A stretch of 64,000 bases of DNA from the NCBI GenBank assembly GCA_029262835.1, contig JAJCYQ010000031.1:1-64000 (forward strand), written 5' to 3'. Below, one piece after another: positions 9,253 through 17,712 of this stretch. The notes beneath the pieces were generated by a model. That model ran no database searches. It was not told the origin of the DNA and worked only from the letters and a program-made list of their open reading frames with translations. The first letter of the stretch is position 1, and every line of letters starts with the position of its first letter. This DNA is from Bacteroidota bacterium. GTDB taxonomy: Bacteria > Bacteroidota > Rhodothermia > Rhodothermales > UBA10348. A program made the translations under genes and the position numbers.

Positions 9253-10665
9253 TCAGATGATGGGTTCCGCAGATGCTTTCTTTTCGGGCTCGACGGCCCA
9301 CAAAAAGCCTGCCTCGCGCCCCCGGAAAAGAATTTCGGAGGCCTGCCACGTGAGAGGCCCCACCAGCGCGCGACCCATCCGGAGCGAGAGCGGAATACTC
9401 GTCTCGTCGGGTCGCTCCTGCAGCCAGGAGGCAAACGCGTCGCGGTCGCTCTCCGACACCAGGCACTCTTCCCGGAATGACCTGAGGTCAGTCGCCTCCA
9501 GCCCCGCCGTCTGGAAAAGAAAGCGTCCTTCTTCGTCAAATACAATGGCGTGTACTCCCGCGGCGCGCAGGATATCGACAAATCCGTCGCCATCGGGCTG
9601 TTCCAGGTCGACCGGCTCGGACAGGCAGGCCATGACGGCAGCCCTCCCATTCCAGGCTACAGGCTGTAGTGACAGCATCCTGTTTCCGTCGACCGCGACC
9701 TGCTCCACACCGGCCCCGGCGCCCCGAGTACGCCGCATCCACCGGCGGATTGGGGCCGTTGGAAACACGTCGTCAAGCGCCGCGAGCGATTCCGGGAAGG
9801 GTGCGCCCTGGCGGGCATCCATGACGCGGCGCCCTACAGCCAGCACAGACTCGTCTCCTGCGAGAACGACAACATGACCCGGCAGCCCATCGAGAATGGA
9901 CTGCAGACGTTTCTCGAGGTCGCGTACGCGGGTCGTGCCGAGCGTGACCTGTCTGATCACGTCGATAACGCTCGTAGCGTGCCCCCCAAGCCGGGGCACG
10001 AGTCGCGCCTCCAGTCGGTCAAGAGACGACGACGACAATTCTTCCCGCCGAAGCGCTGCGTGCAGCGCACGGTCGAGCTCCTTGAGTGGAGCGTGAAGCC
10101 CTCGACGTACGACAACGAACACAAGTGTCACGCAAACGAACCACATCAGAAGACCGACGCCGGGCAGAATCAGCCATATATACGGCAACGAACCACTGGT
10201 GCTCTTCGCGTCAGCCACGGCAATGACCCAGCGGCCGAGCGATGCGTCGTGCCGGGTAATGAGTGCCATGTCGGCGGCTCCGTAGCGTACGCGCCGCGCC
10301 TGGAAGCCGTCTGTTGCCTCAAGGGTCTGGTTCCACCACCAGGCGTCAAGCGGCTTGCCGACATCTGCCCGGAGCGACGAGGCCAACACGCCCCCCGTCG
10401 CATCGACCACCCATATACGCTCAAAGCCGCTGCTTGCGGCGAGTTCTGCAAGTTGCGGCCGGGTCCCCGTAATCATGTCATGGGAATGGAAAATGGCATC
10501 GACGGTCGCGCGCTCCATGGACCACTCGTTCAATTCAAGGCCGCGTTGCAGCTGCCAGGCCAGACCCGAAGCAACGAGCAGCACAATGGCCGTGCCGGGA
10601 AGTATCCATTTCAGAACGGCGTGTCTCAGAGAGAGACCGGTTTCGAGGGCAAACGTACTATTCAC
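9253..10665 (-). CDS. Membrane sensor protein with extracytoplasmic domain, no kinase domain
   Basis: A 470-residue protein with a GTG start. It has a membrane helix at about residues 18-38, a periplasmic sensory region (about 40-150) containing IWVVDATGGVLASS, and a second membrane helix (about 152-176). The cytoplasmic region has a HAMP-like or coiled-coil stretch (about 180-250) and then two PAS-like segments (about 255-360 and 370-465). No histidine kinase, diguanylate cyclase or methyl-accepting signature is visible. It looks like the front half of a sensor kinase, and the following gene supplies a lone DHp domain. Confidence 0.65.
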   Translation of the reverse strand: MNSTFALETGLSLRHAVLKWILPGTAIVLLVASGLAWQLQRGLELNEWSMERATVDAIFHSHDMITGTRPQLAELAASSGFERIWVVDATGGVLASSLRADVGKPLDAWWWNQTLEATDGFQARRVRYGAADMALITRHDASLGRWVIAVADAKSTSGSLPYIWLILPGVGLLMWFVCVTLVFVVVRRGLHAPLKELDRALHAALRREELSSSSLDRLEARLVPRLGGHATSVIDVIRQVTLGTTRVRDLEKRLQSILDGLPGHVVVLAGDESVLAVGRRVMDARQGAPFPESLAALDDVFPTAPIRRWMRRTRGAGAGVEQVAVDGNRMLSLQPVAWNGRAAVMACLSEPVDLEQPDGDGFVDILRAAGVHAIVFDEEGRFLFQTAGLEATDLRSFREECLVSESDRDAFASWLQERPDETSIPLSLRMGRALVGPLTWQASEILFRGREAGFLWAVEPEKKASAEPII

Positions 10666-10750
10666 GGCGGTCAGGCGGAAGACAGGTTGGAAATCAGTTT
10701 CCCTATAGATTCGTCAAAAATCGTGCCGGAGTACGTCATTCGCCGCCAGA

Positions 10751-11392
10751 TCAGAGCGTATCGCCGGGCAGCGGGAAATCCGGGAAGTGGCCGTTCGACG
10801 TGATTTTGCGGCGCAGTTCTTCTGCTTCTTCAACGGCTGGAATGAACGCCTCCAGATGGCCGACGAGGTAGTGGATCCGCTGCGCCTCGTCCCGCATTTC
10901 AAGCAGCATCTGGCGCTGCTCGACCGACAGCCCCGCATTGCGGCCCACGAAGTAGGAAAGTCGGCGGCGATCCTGGTATGAACTGGGGGATGGAATGCGC
11001 CCGGCCAGCTCGAGCAGTTTGATATGCTGCGCCACGAGGCGTTCGCGCTCCTCCTCGTTGACCACGGGCGGTGTATCGGCGAGCACATCCACATCTGCCG
11101 TCCGGTAGAGCCGGTTGCCGTAGAGCTGCGCAATACGGAAGCGCTCCTCCCCGACCACGATGATGTCGCTCGACCCGTCGGCGTGCGTCTCCACCATGTC
11201 CTTGATGCGCGCCGTACAGCCCACGTCCTCAAGCCGGCTGTTGGCGTAGCGAACGACGCCGAACGGCATATCCTCGCTCACGCAGTCTTCCAGGAGCTTG
11301 CGATAGCGATCTTCGAAAATATGCAGGGGCATGCCCTCGTCCGGAAAAAGGACAATATCGAGTGGAAAAAGTGGGAGGCCTGTGAGCGGCAT
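10751..11392 (-). CDS. Lon protease substrate-binding (LonN) domain protein
   Basis: A 213-residue protein covering only the N-terminal substrate-binding domain of Lon. It opens LPLFPLDIVLFPDEGMPLHIFEDRY, the typical LonN start (LPLFPL then PLHIFExRY), and continues with VVGEERFRI. There is no AAA or protease domain, as usual for this stand-alone family (PF02190). Its cellular role is not established; peptide or substrate recognition is inferred from Lon. It is the first gene of the long minus-strand block and is divergent from the outer-membrane protein gene at 11439. Confidence 0.88.
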   Translation of the reverse strand: MPLTGLPLFPLDIVLFPDEGMPLHIFEDRYRKLLEDCVSEDMPFGVVRYANSRLEDVGCTARIKDMVETHADGSSDIIVVGEERFRIAQLYGNRLYRTADVDVLADTPPVVNEEERERLVAQHIKLLELAGRIPSPSSYQDRRRLSYFVGRNAGLSVEQRQMLLEMRDEAQRIHYLVGHLEAFIPAVEEAEELRRKITSNGHFPDFPLPGDTL

Positions 11393-11438
11393 TATTTGTA
11401 CGTTGTGTTGAAATCAGATCCTTGTTCCAGTCCCCGTC

Positions 11439-12827
11439 ATGATGCGTCTGAATCCGGTTGCCAGCACGCGGACTGCCGTCCGCGTCCTCACGGGCCTGCT
11501 GCTTGTGGCCTGCGGGGCACTGCCGGGCGCGGCCCAGATACATACGTTCGGATCGCTCGATGATCCCGCCGAATACAATGCACTGGCCTGGTGGGATACG
11601 GAGGCCCAAATTACGACATACGGCGGGTTTTCCCTCATGGGCCCACAGTGGCGGACCGCCACGCGCCTCTCGGCGCAGGTCAAACGCTCGCAGGCCAGCC
11701 TCCGGATCGATGCCGGCGCGAGGACGGGCATCTACGGAACCTTTGATGAGGACTTTGACGAGTGGCGCGATGCGCTGCGCATTATTGATCACGCCCGGTG
11801 GACACCGCGCGGTTCGGCCACGTACCTCCGGCTGGGCCCCCTGGACCGGGGGCGGCTTGGCGACGGCCATCTCGTCAACTTTTTTTCCACGCAGAACGCG
11901 TGGGATACGCGGTCGGCGGGAGTCGAGGCGTCGTTTGGCGCGCGCACTGTGCAGACGCAGATCCTGGTCGAAGACATTACGCAGTCCCGCCTGTTTGCCG
12001 GCCGCATAGCCATGCGGCCATTTGCGGCTCTCTCTTCGCGGCTTTCCACCCTCTGGATCGCGGGCTCGGCGCTGACCGACCGCTCGGCGACGGGCCGGGC
12101 CGGAGAGCCGCTCGTGGCCTGGTCGGCGGACGCCCGCATGACGGCCTTCGAAGCGGGCTCGTTTTCGTTCGAACCGTTTGCGTCGGTCGCGCAGATCCAG
12201 ACCATGGGCCGGGGCGTCCTCGTGGGAGCGGACCTGGTGAATGAGAACTTCATTGACATGGCCAGGCTGCAGTTCCGCCTGGCCCTCCACTTCAATGGGG
12301 CCGCCTTCCAGCCCGGTTATTTCGGCAGTTTCTACACCGTCCGCAGCCGCCGCGCGAACCTGATTGCCGACCCCGAAGCCGCCGCCGGAGGCATAGTCCT
12401 GCCCGGCGATGACAACGAGTTCCTGGCGGGCGTCCCCATTGAATTCGTATTCCGTGACAACTCGGTCTGGACCGAGCTGCGCATCCACTTTTTTCAGCGG
12501 TTCGAGCTCTGGTACCAGTTCCTGCGCCATCACGGCGTGCAGGATCTGAGCGAATACCACCTGCGCCTGTTCCTGCGCCTGGAACGGATGGAGTTGTCCG
12601 TGGGTCAGGACCGCGCTGGACTGGACGGCTTTTTCTCGCTTTTCAGCGCCGCAGGCGACGAAAACGCGCTCGTGTTCGACTTCACCTACAATATCCGCGG
12701 CGCGCTCTGGGCCCGGACCGAAGCCCGCTACACGTTCGTTCCGTCCGGCCTGGGGCCCGGCGGCCGCGAGCAGTTCGTGGTCCAACGCCGCTTCGAACCC
12801 CTCCTGGGGCTGCGGTTTGGTTTCTAA
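11439..12827 (+). CDS. Predicted outer-membrane beta-barrel protein, function unknown
   Basis: A 462-residue exported protein with a signal peptide ending near GALPGAAQ (about residue 33). The rest alternates polar and aromatic residues in strand-like segments, with many Arg/Tyr/Phe positions, and ends LLGLRFGF, a terminal phenylalanine typical of outer-membrane barrels. I do not recognise the family. It stands alone on the plus strand between two minus-strand blocks, with only 27 bases to the convergent nadA stop. ATG at 11442 is an equally good start. Confidence 0.65.
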   Translation: MMRLNPVASTRTAVRVLTGLLLVACGALPGAAQIHTFGSLDDPAEYNALAWWDTEAQITTYGGFSLMGPQWRTATRLSAQVKRSQASLRIDAGARTGIYGTFDEDFDEWRDALRIIDHARWTPRGSATYLRLGPLDRGRLGDGHLVNFFSTQNAWDTRSAGVEASFGARTVQTQILVEDITQSRLFAGRIAMRPFAALSSRLSTLWIAGSALTDRSATGRAGEPLVAWSADARMTAFEAGSFSFEPFASVAQIQTMGRGVLVGADLVNENFIDMARLQFRLALHFNGAAFQPGYFGSFYTVRSRRANLIADPEAAAGGIVLPGDDNEFLAGVPIEFVFRDNSVWTELRIHFFQRFELWYQFLRHHGVQDLSEYHLRLFLRLERMELSVGQDRAGLDGFFSLFSAAGDENALVFDFTYNIRGALWARTEARYTFVPSGLGPGGREQFVVQRRFEPLLGLRFGF

Positions 12828-12854
12828 CGGGTGTGACCTTGGCGCAGACCGTCT

Positions 12855-13835
12855 TTATACGACGGCCGCGCTCATCTCGAGCATGCGCTCTATCGGCACG
12901 AGCGCCCGACGGCGGATGTCCTCATCCATCGTGATCTCAGGGGCTTCGTGCCGGAGGCAGAGGTAGAGCTTCTCGATCGTGTTCAGGCGCATGTGCGGAC
13001 ACTGGTTGCAGTTGCATCCGCTGTCAGGAGGCGCCGGAATGAACGTCTTTCCGGGAGAATCCTTCTGCATCTGGTGAAGAATGCCCTCCTCGGTGGCCAC
13101 GATGAACGTTTCCAGGTCCGACTCGCGCGCGAATTTCCGGATCTGACTGGTCGATCCGACAAAGTCCGCCTGCCGGAGCACCGGCTCATCACATTCTGGA
13201 TGCGCGAGCACCGGAGCCCCCGGATACCGCATTTTGAGGCGCACGAGCTTCTTCTCCGAAAACGTCTGGTGCACAATGCAGACCCCATCCCAGAGAACCA
13301 TGTTGCGCCCCGTCTGGCGATTGAGCCACGCCCCCAGATTGCGGTCGGGCGCAAAAATAATGGGTTCGTCTTCCGGAAGGCTGCGAACCAGGTGCTCGGC
13401 GTTCGATGATGTGCAGATAATGTCCGACTGCGCTTTTGTTGCCGCGCTACAGTTGATGTAGGAAATCACCGTGTGGCCGGGATGCTGGGCCTTGAACGCC
13501 GCAAACTCGTCCGCCGGACAGGCATCGGCCAGCGAACAGCCTGCGTTGAGGTCCGGCAACAGGACTTTTTTCGATGGATTCAGGATCTTGGCCGTTTCCG
13601 CCATGAAATGGACGCCCGCGAACACAATAATGTCGGCGTCGGTTTCGGCCGCCTGGCGGGCCAGTCCGAGGGAATCTCCGATGTAGTCCGCCAGATCCTG
13701 GATGGGCGCTTCCTGGTAATAGTGCGCCAGTATGACCGCGTTCTTTTCCGTGCGGAGGCGGTCAATCTCGTCGCGGAGGTCAAGTGTCGGATCCACATCC
13801 TCGTTCACATACCCGATATCAGCATCAATCAGCAT
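12855..13835 (-). CDS. nadA: Quinolinate synthase NadA
   Basis: Condenses iminoaspartate with dihydroxyacetone phosphate to quinolinate in NAD biosynthesis, using a [4Fe-4S] cluster. The 326-residue protein shows [20 protein letters not shown] near the start, [11 protein letters not shown] around residue 115 and the C-terminal CNCNQCPHM cluster region, so the conserved cysteines are present. I prefer the ATG at 13835 ([10 protein letters not shown]); a GTG at 13862 would add nine unrelated residues. No nadB or nadC is next to it in this window. Confidence 0.95.
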   Translation of the reverse strand: MLIDADIGYVNEDVDPTLDLRDEIDRLRTEKNAVILAHYYQEAPIQDLADYIGDSLGLARQAAETDADIIVFAGVHFMAETAKILNPSKKVLLPDLNAGCSLADACPADEFAAFKAQHPGHTVISYINCSAATKAQSDIICTSSNAEHLVRSLPEDEPIIFAPDRNLGAWLNRQTGRNMVLWDGVCIVHQTFSEKKLVRLKMRYPGAPVLAHPECDEPVLRQADFVGSTSQIRKFARESDLETFIVATEEGILHQMQKDSPGKTFIPAPPDSGCNCNQCPHMRLNTIEKLYLCLRHEAPEITMDEDIRRRALVPIERMLEMSAAVV

Positions 13836-13867
13836 GGAAGGCCTCTTTGAGTCTGGACGCACAACGT

Positions 13868-13886
13868 CCCCCGATCAGGTCGGGGG
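13868..13886 (-). terminator. GC-rich hairpin between glyS and nadA
   Basis: A perfect 7-bp stem (CCCCCGA / TCGGGGG) with a 5-base loop lies 32 bases upstream of the nadA start and downstream of glyS. No T-run follows on either strand, so it is not a classical intrinsic terminator. It may act with Rho, stabilise the glyS mRNA end, or sit in the nadA leader. Confidence 0.35.
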
Positions 13887-13962
13887 CTCGTGACCGTAAA
13901 TACCACAGCCGCACCCGACGTTCCATATTACGCAGATATTAACACGACATGCGGCGGCGGCG

Positions 13963-15396
13963 CTATGCCTTCCAGTTCCGCAGCTTCTCGAACAGATATG
14001 TCGCCAGGTTATCGGCGGGAATCCGCTCCTGCGCCATCGTGTCACGATCCCTGACCGTCACCATACCGTCTTCCAGCGAATCGCCGTCGACGGTCACGCA
14101 CCAGGGCGTCCCTACCTCATCCATCCGGCGATAGCGGCGCCCAATGGCGCCCTTTTCGTCGTAGAACGTGTGGAAATGCTCCTGCAGGTCGGCTTCAATG
14201 GCGTGCGCCATCTCGGGCATGCCGTGCTTCTTGACGAGCGGCAGAATGCCCACCTTGATCGGCGCCACGGCCGGGTGGAATTTCAGGACCGATCGCATGT
14301 CACCATCGACCTCCTCTTCCTCGTACGCATCGCAGAGCGTCATCAGGAATGTCCGGTCGAGACCCGCCGACGTCTCGACGACGTACGGGATGTAGCGCTC
14401 CTGCGTCTGCGGATCGAAGTACTCCAGTTTCTTGCCCGAGAGTTCCTGGTGGCTCGACAGGTCAAAATCTGTCCGACTGTGGATGCCTTCCACCTCCTGC
14501 CATCCGATGGGAAACTTGTACTGAATGTCCCACGCCGCGTCGGCGTAGTGGGCCAGCTTCTCGTGCTCGTGCCAGCGCAGCCGCTCGGCCCGGATGCCGT
14601 TATCCATGTGCCACTGCATGCGCTTCTCGCGCCAGGCCTCGAACGCTTCCATCTGCGACCCTGGCTTTACGAAATACTGCATTTCCATCTGCTCGAACTC
14701 CCGCATGCGGAAAATGAACTGGCGCGCCACGATCTCATTGCGGAACGCCTTACCCATCTGGGCAATCCCGAACGGAATCTGGTGCCGCGCCGTCTCGCGC
14801 ACGTTGTGGAAGTTTACGAAAATGCCCTGGGCCGTCTCCGGCCGCAGGTAAATTTTGTTGTCCGCCTCCTGGATGGGGCCCAGGTGCGTGGCAAACATGA
14901 GGTTGAACTGGCGCACGTCCGTCCAGTCGGCCACGCCCGAATCTGGCGACTTGATTTCTTCGGCAATAATAATGTCATAGAGCCCTTTCGACATGTCCTC
15001 GGCGTTGAGCGCCGCGACGAGCGCTTCGTAGACGCGCTCTGCCTCCTCGTCCTTCCCCTTCTTGCGGAGCCGCTCAATATGATTCTCAATCAGCTGATCG
15101 GCCCGGTAGCGATTCTTCGACGTTTTGTCGTCGATCATGGGGTCGTTGAAGGCATCGACGTGCCCCGACGCCTTCCAGACGCTCGGGTGCATGAGGATGG
15201 ATGCATCGATCCCCGACACATTCTCATGCCGATAGACCATGGCCTGCCACCAGCGCTGCTGCAGGTTGCGCTTGAGCTCCGAGCCGAGTGGGCCGTAGTC
15301 GTACGTGGCGGCAAGTCCCCCGTAGATCTCGGACGACTGAAACACAAAGCCACGCCGCTTGGACAGGGAGACGATTTTTTCGAACAGGTCACTCAT
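13963..15396 (-). CDS. glyS: Glycyl-tRNA synthetase (homodimeric class II type)
   Basis: Charges tRNA-Gly. At 477 residues it has the size of the alpha2 (GlyQS-like) enzyme. It begins with KIVSLSKRRGFVFQSSEIYGG, a diagnostic N-terminus, and shows the class II motifs RPETAQGIFVNF and FRNEIVARQFIFRMREFEQ (motif 2) and, near the C-terminus, GLDRTFLMTL. The C-terminal anticodon-binding domain (VGILPLVKKHG) is present. It lies downstream of radC on the same strand, 116 bases away. Confidence 0.97.
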   Translation of the reverse strand: MSDLFEKIVSLSKRRGFVFQSSEIYGGLAATYDYGPLGSELKRNLQQRWWQAMVYRHENVSGIDASILMHPSVWKASGHVDAFNDPMIDDKTSKNRYRADQLIENHIERLRKKGKDEEAERVYEALVAALNAEDMSKGLYDIIIAEEIKSPDSGVADWTDVRQFNLMFATHLGPIQEADNKIYLRPETAQGIFVNFHNVRETARHQIPFGIAQMGKAFRNEIVARQFIFRMREFEQMEMQYFVKPGSQMEAFEAWREKRMQWHMDNGIRAERLRWHEHEKLAHYADAAWDIQYKFPIGWQEVEGIHSRTDFDLSSHQELSGKKLEYFDPQTQERYIPYVVETSAGLDRTFLMTLCDAYEEEEVDGDMRSVLKFHPAVAPIKVGILPLVKKHGMPEMAHAIEADLQEHFHTFYDEKGAIGRRYRRMDEVGTPWCVTVDGDSLEDGMVTVRDRDTMAQERIPADNLATYLFEKLRNWKA

Positions 15397-15512
15397 GGAT
15401 GCGCAGGGGTTGGGTTGGCTCGGGCCTTACTGGATGACTGAGCTGGAGTCCGTAGCCTGCCAAAGTAGCCCGCTCGGGGTTTCCATCAAAAAAAGGCGGG
15501 GTGAAACGTGCG

Positions 15513-16232
15513 TCAAATCAGCCCGCGCTCGGCGAGGCTCGTCCACGTATCCCCGGCCACGATCAGGTGGTCGCGCAGGGGAATACCCACAACGCGGCCC
15601 GCATCCACAAGCTGCCGCGTGATCTGACAGTCCTCCCGGCTTGGCTCCGGATTGCCCGAGGGGTGATTGTGCAGGCAGATCACCGCGGCCGCATGATCGA
15701 GGATGGCGCGACGAAATACGAGACGGGGCTCGACGACGCTCGCGGCGAGCCCGCCTTCCGAGGCCGTAAACTCACCTATACACCGGTGCGCCGTATTGAG
15801 CAGCACGACAAGGAACACTTCCCGGTGCAGGTCACGAATGCGATGCCCGAAATGGGCGTAGACGTCGTGGGGCCGGCGCAGGGCAACGCGCGCCGCACGC
15901 GGCGCCGATCCAACCCTTCTACCCAACTCAAACGTCGCGGCCAGCCGCGCGGCCCGCGCCGGCCCCACACCGTCTACGCCCGTGAACTCCCGGGCCTCGC
16001 GTGCCGCCGCCTGTCGCAGTGAGCCATACCGGGCCAGCACCTGCCGCGCCAGGCTCATCGCCGTGAGCGATCCCTGCCTACCCCGCACGCCGCTGCCGAG
16101 GACAATGGCCAGCAGTTCGGCATCCGAGAGCGCCGAGGGGCCGCGCCCGAAAAGGCGCTCACGCGGGCGCTCGCTTTCTGGCCATTGCCGGAGGGGGGAC
16201 GACGACTCGAAGGGTACGGGCAGTAGAGACAT
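15513..16232 (-). CDS. radC: RadC family JAB-domain protein
   Basis: A 239-residue protein with the RadC layout: an N-terminal helix-hairpin-helix region (LARYGSLRQAAAREAREFTGVDGVG, about 65-90) and a C-terminal JAB/MPN metalloprotease-like domain. The domain has the metal-binding pattern LHNHPSGNPEPSREDCQIT. Historical links of RadC to DNA repair are disputed and its biochemical function is unsettled. It follows rho on the minus strand, but an unusual phased array of palindromes lies in the 258-base gap upstream, so it probably has its own regulated promoter. Confidence 0.93.
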   Translation of the reverse strand: MSLLPVPFESSSPLRQWPESERPRERLFGRGPSALSDAELLAIVLGSGVRGRQGSLTAMSLARQVLARYGSLRQAAAREAREFTGVDGVGPARAARLAATFELGRRVGSAPRAARVALRRPHDVYAHFGHRIRDLHREVFLVVLLNTAHRCIGEFTASEGGLAASVVEPRLVFRRAILDHAAAVICLHNHPSGNPEPSREDCQITRQLVDAGRVVGIPLRDHLIVAGDTWTSLAERGLI

Positions 16233-16281
16233 GGCTCGGCTGGGCTTGCCGTCTGCGCGCGGGCCGGAGTGAATTTTCCGT

Positions 16282-16335
16282 GTGATATATCACTGGCTTA
16301 CCCGTGATATATCATAGATATATCTATAATATATC
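16282..16335. promoter_or_regulatory. Phased array of GATATATC palindromes upstream of radC
   Basis: Three exact GATATATC palindromes start at 16284, 16306 and 16317, and a degenerate AATATATC starts at 16328. Their spacings are 22, 11 and 11 bp, so all lie on one face of the helix. The first extends to the 12-bp palindrome GTGATATATCAC. The block is strikingly AT-rich between two GC-rich genes and ends about 50 bases upstream of the radC start. It has the look of an operator array for a cooperative dimeric regulator, or of a promoter/bending region. The regulator is unknown. Confidence 0.6.
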
Positions 16336-16490
16336 AGCGTTTTTGGCACCAAGAAAGCGCCCCCACGCCGGAAAGCGGCCCGGCCACGCAGATTCAGCTT
16401 GATGGGCTTGACTTGATTGTGGCACGTTCCCCTATCAGACCCGGAAATCACTCGGGCATAACCTGTAATTTTCCAAAGCGTCCGTGGACG

Positions 16491-17624
16491 TCAAGCGTCC
16501 GAGGTCGTCGGAATCAGGTCATTGAGCAGCTGCTCGTTGGTCGGCGACTGCTGCATGTGGCGCAGAAGCGCCTGCATGGCATCGAGCGGACTGCGGCTGT
16601 TGAGTACGCGCATGAGTCGGCGGTGCTGCTCTATCTGATCACCGATCAGGATTTCCTCGTTCCGCGTACCACTCTTTCTGAGGTTGATGGCCGGGTAAAT
16701 GCGTTTGTTGGCCATTTCGCGGTCCAGCACGATTTCAGCGTTCCCCGTTCCCTTGAACTCCTCGAAGATCACCTCATCCATGCGCGAACCGGTATCAATG
16801 AGCGCTGTGGCAATGAGTGTCAACGAGCCCCCTCCCTCAATATTGCGGGCCGCGCCGAACAGTTTGCGGGGAATGGTCAGCGCCCGCGCATCGAGCCCGC
16901 CCGAAAGCGTACGTCCACTGCCTTCGCTGTAGATGTTGAAGTTGCGACCGAGCCGCGTGAGCGAATCGAGCAGAATGACCACGTCGCGCCCCATTTCGAC
17001 GAGTCGTTTGGCGTATTCGAGCGAGAGCTGGGAAACACGTACGTGATTGTCCTCCTCCCGGTCGTTCGAACTCGCAAACAGCGTAGCCGACGTCGAGCGC
17101 CTGAAATCCGTGACTTCTTCCGGCCGCTCATCCACGAGCAGCGCCACCAGGTCCACTTCCGGATGATTCTGCGTGATGGCGGCCGCGATCTCCTTCAGAA
17201 TGTAGGTTTTCCCGGTCCGGGGAGGCGCCACGATGAGCGCGCGTTGCCCCTTTCCGATGGGAACTACCAGATCAATGACACGCTGCGTGAAATTGCCAGG
17301 AGACGTGACCAGATTCAGCTTTTCATCCGGAAAGACCGTATTCCCCTTCTCGAACTTGCGGCTCTGTTTCCACTCATTCAGGTCGACACCCATGACCTTG
17401 TCAATGTGGTGGACCTGCATGTCTCCCTTGCGCCCCGGACGCAGCGTACCCTCGAGGACCACGCCGTCCCGGAGTTTGTGCTTTCCTACCACGTTCGGGG
17501 AGCAGAACGGATCACTGTCTCCCTTGGGAATATCGGACTGGAACTGGCGGATGAAACCGAATTTCTTGCCACCAATAAGTTCAAGGATGCCTGAGAAGGT
17601 CTTCGGATTCGAATTGCGAGCCAT
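16491..17624 (-). CDS. rho: Transcription termination factor Rho (short form)
   Basis: Hexameric RNA-dependent ATPase that terminates transcription. From ATG at 17624 the protein is 377 residues and starts MARNSNPKTFSGILELIGGK. The cold-shock RNA-binding domain is present (KFGFIRQ, then DPFCSP), as are Walker A (APPRTGKT), Walker B region (VVILLDSLTRLGR) and the Q/R-loop region (GGGSLTLIATAL). The N-terminal helical Rho_N domain found in E. coli Rho (419 residues) is missing. The open frame extends upstream to 17858, but those 78 codons are not Rho-like and overlap the divergent hydrolase gene. Confidence 0.95.
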   Translation of the reverse strand: MARNSNPKTFSGILELIGGKKFGFIRQFQSDIPKGDSDPFCSPNVVGKHKLRDGVVLEGTLRPGRKGDMQVHHIDKVMGVDLNEWKQSRKFEKGNTVFPDEKLNLVTSPGNFTQRVIDLVVPIGKGQRALIVAPPRTGKTYILKEIAAAITQNHPEVDLVALLVDERPEEVTDFRRSTSATLFASSNDREEDNHVRVSQLSLEYAKRLVEMGRDVVILLDSLTRLGRNFNIYSEGSGRTLSGGLDARALTIPRKLFGAARNIEGGGSLTLIATALIDTGSRMDEVIFEEFKGTGNAEIVLDREMANKRIYPAINLRKSGTRNEEILIGDQIEQHRRLMRVLNSRSPLDAMQALLRHMQQSPTNEQLLNDLIPTTSDA

Positions 17625-17712
17625 TACCTGCGGGTATTGATTATCTTCCCGACCAACGACGCCACCAGAAGGCTGTTGGACAGTACGCACGGAATATAGA
17701 GGGTATCGGGGC

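Noticed and set aside
11229-12785. 518-codon frame opposite the outer-membrane protein gene
   Set aside because: It overlaps the LonN gene end as well, is Arg/Gly/Glu-rich and unlike any family; the plus-strand frame has a signal peptide and beta-barrel features.
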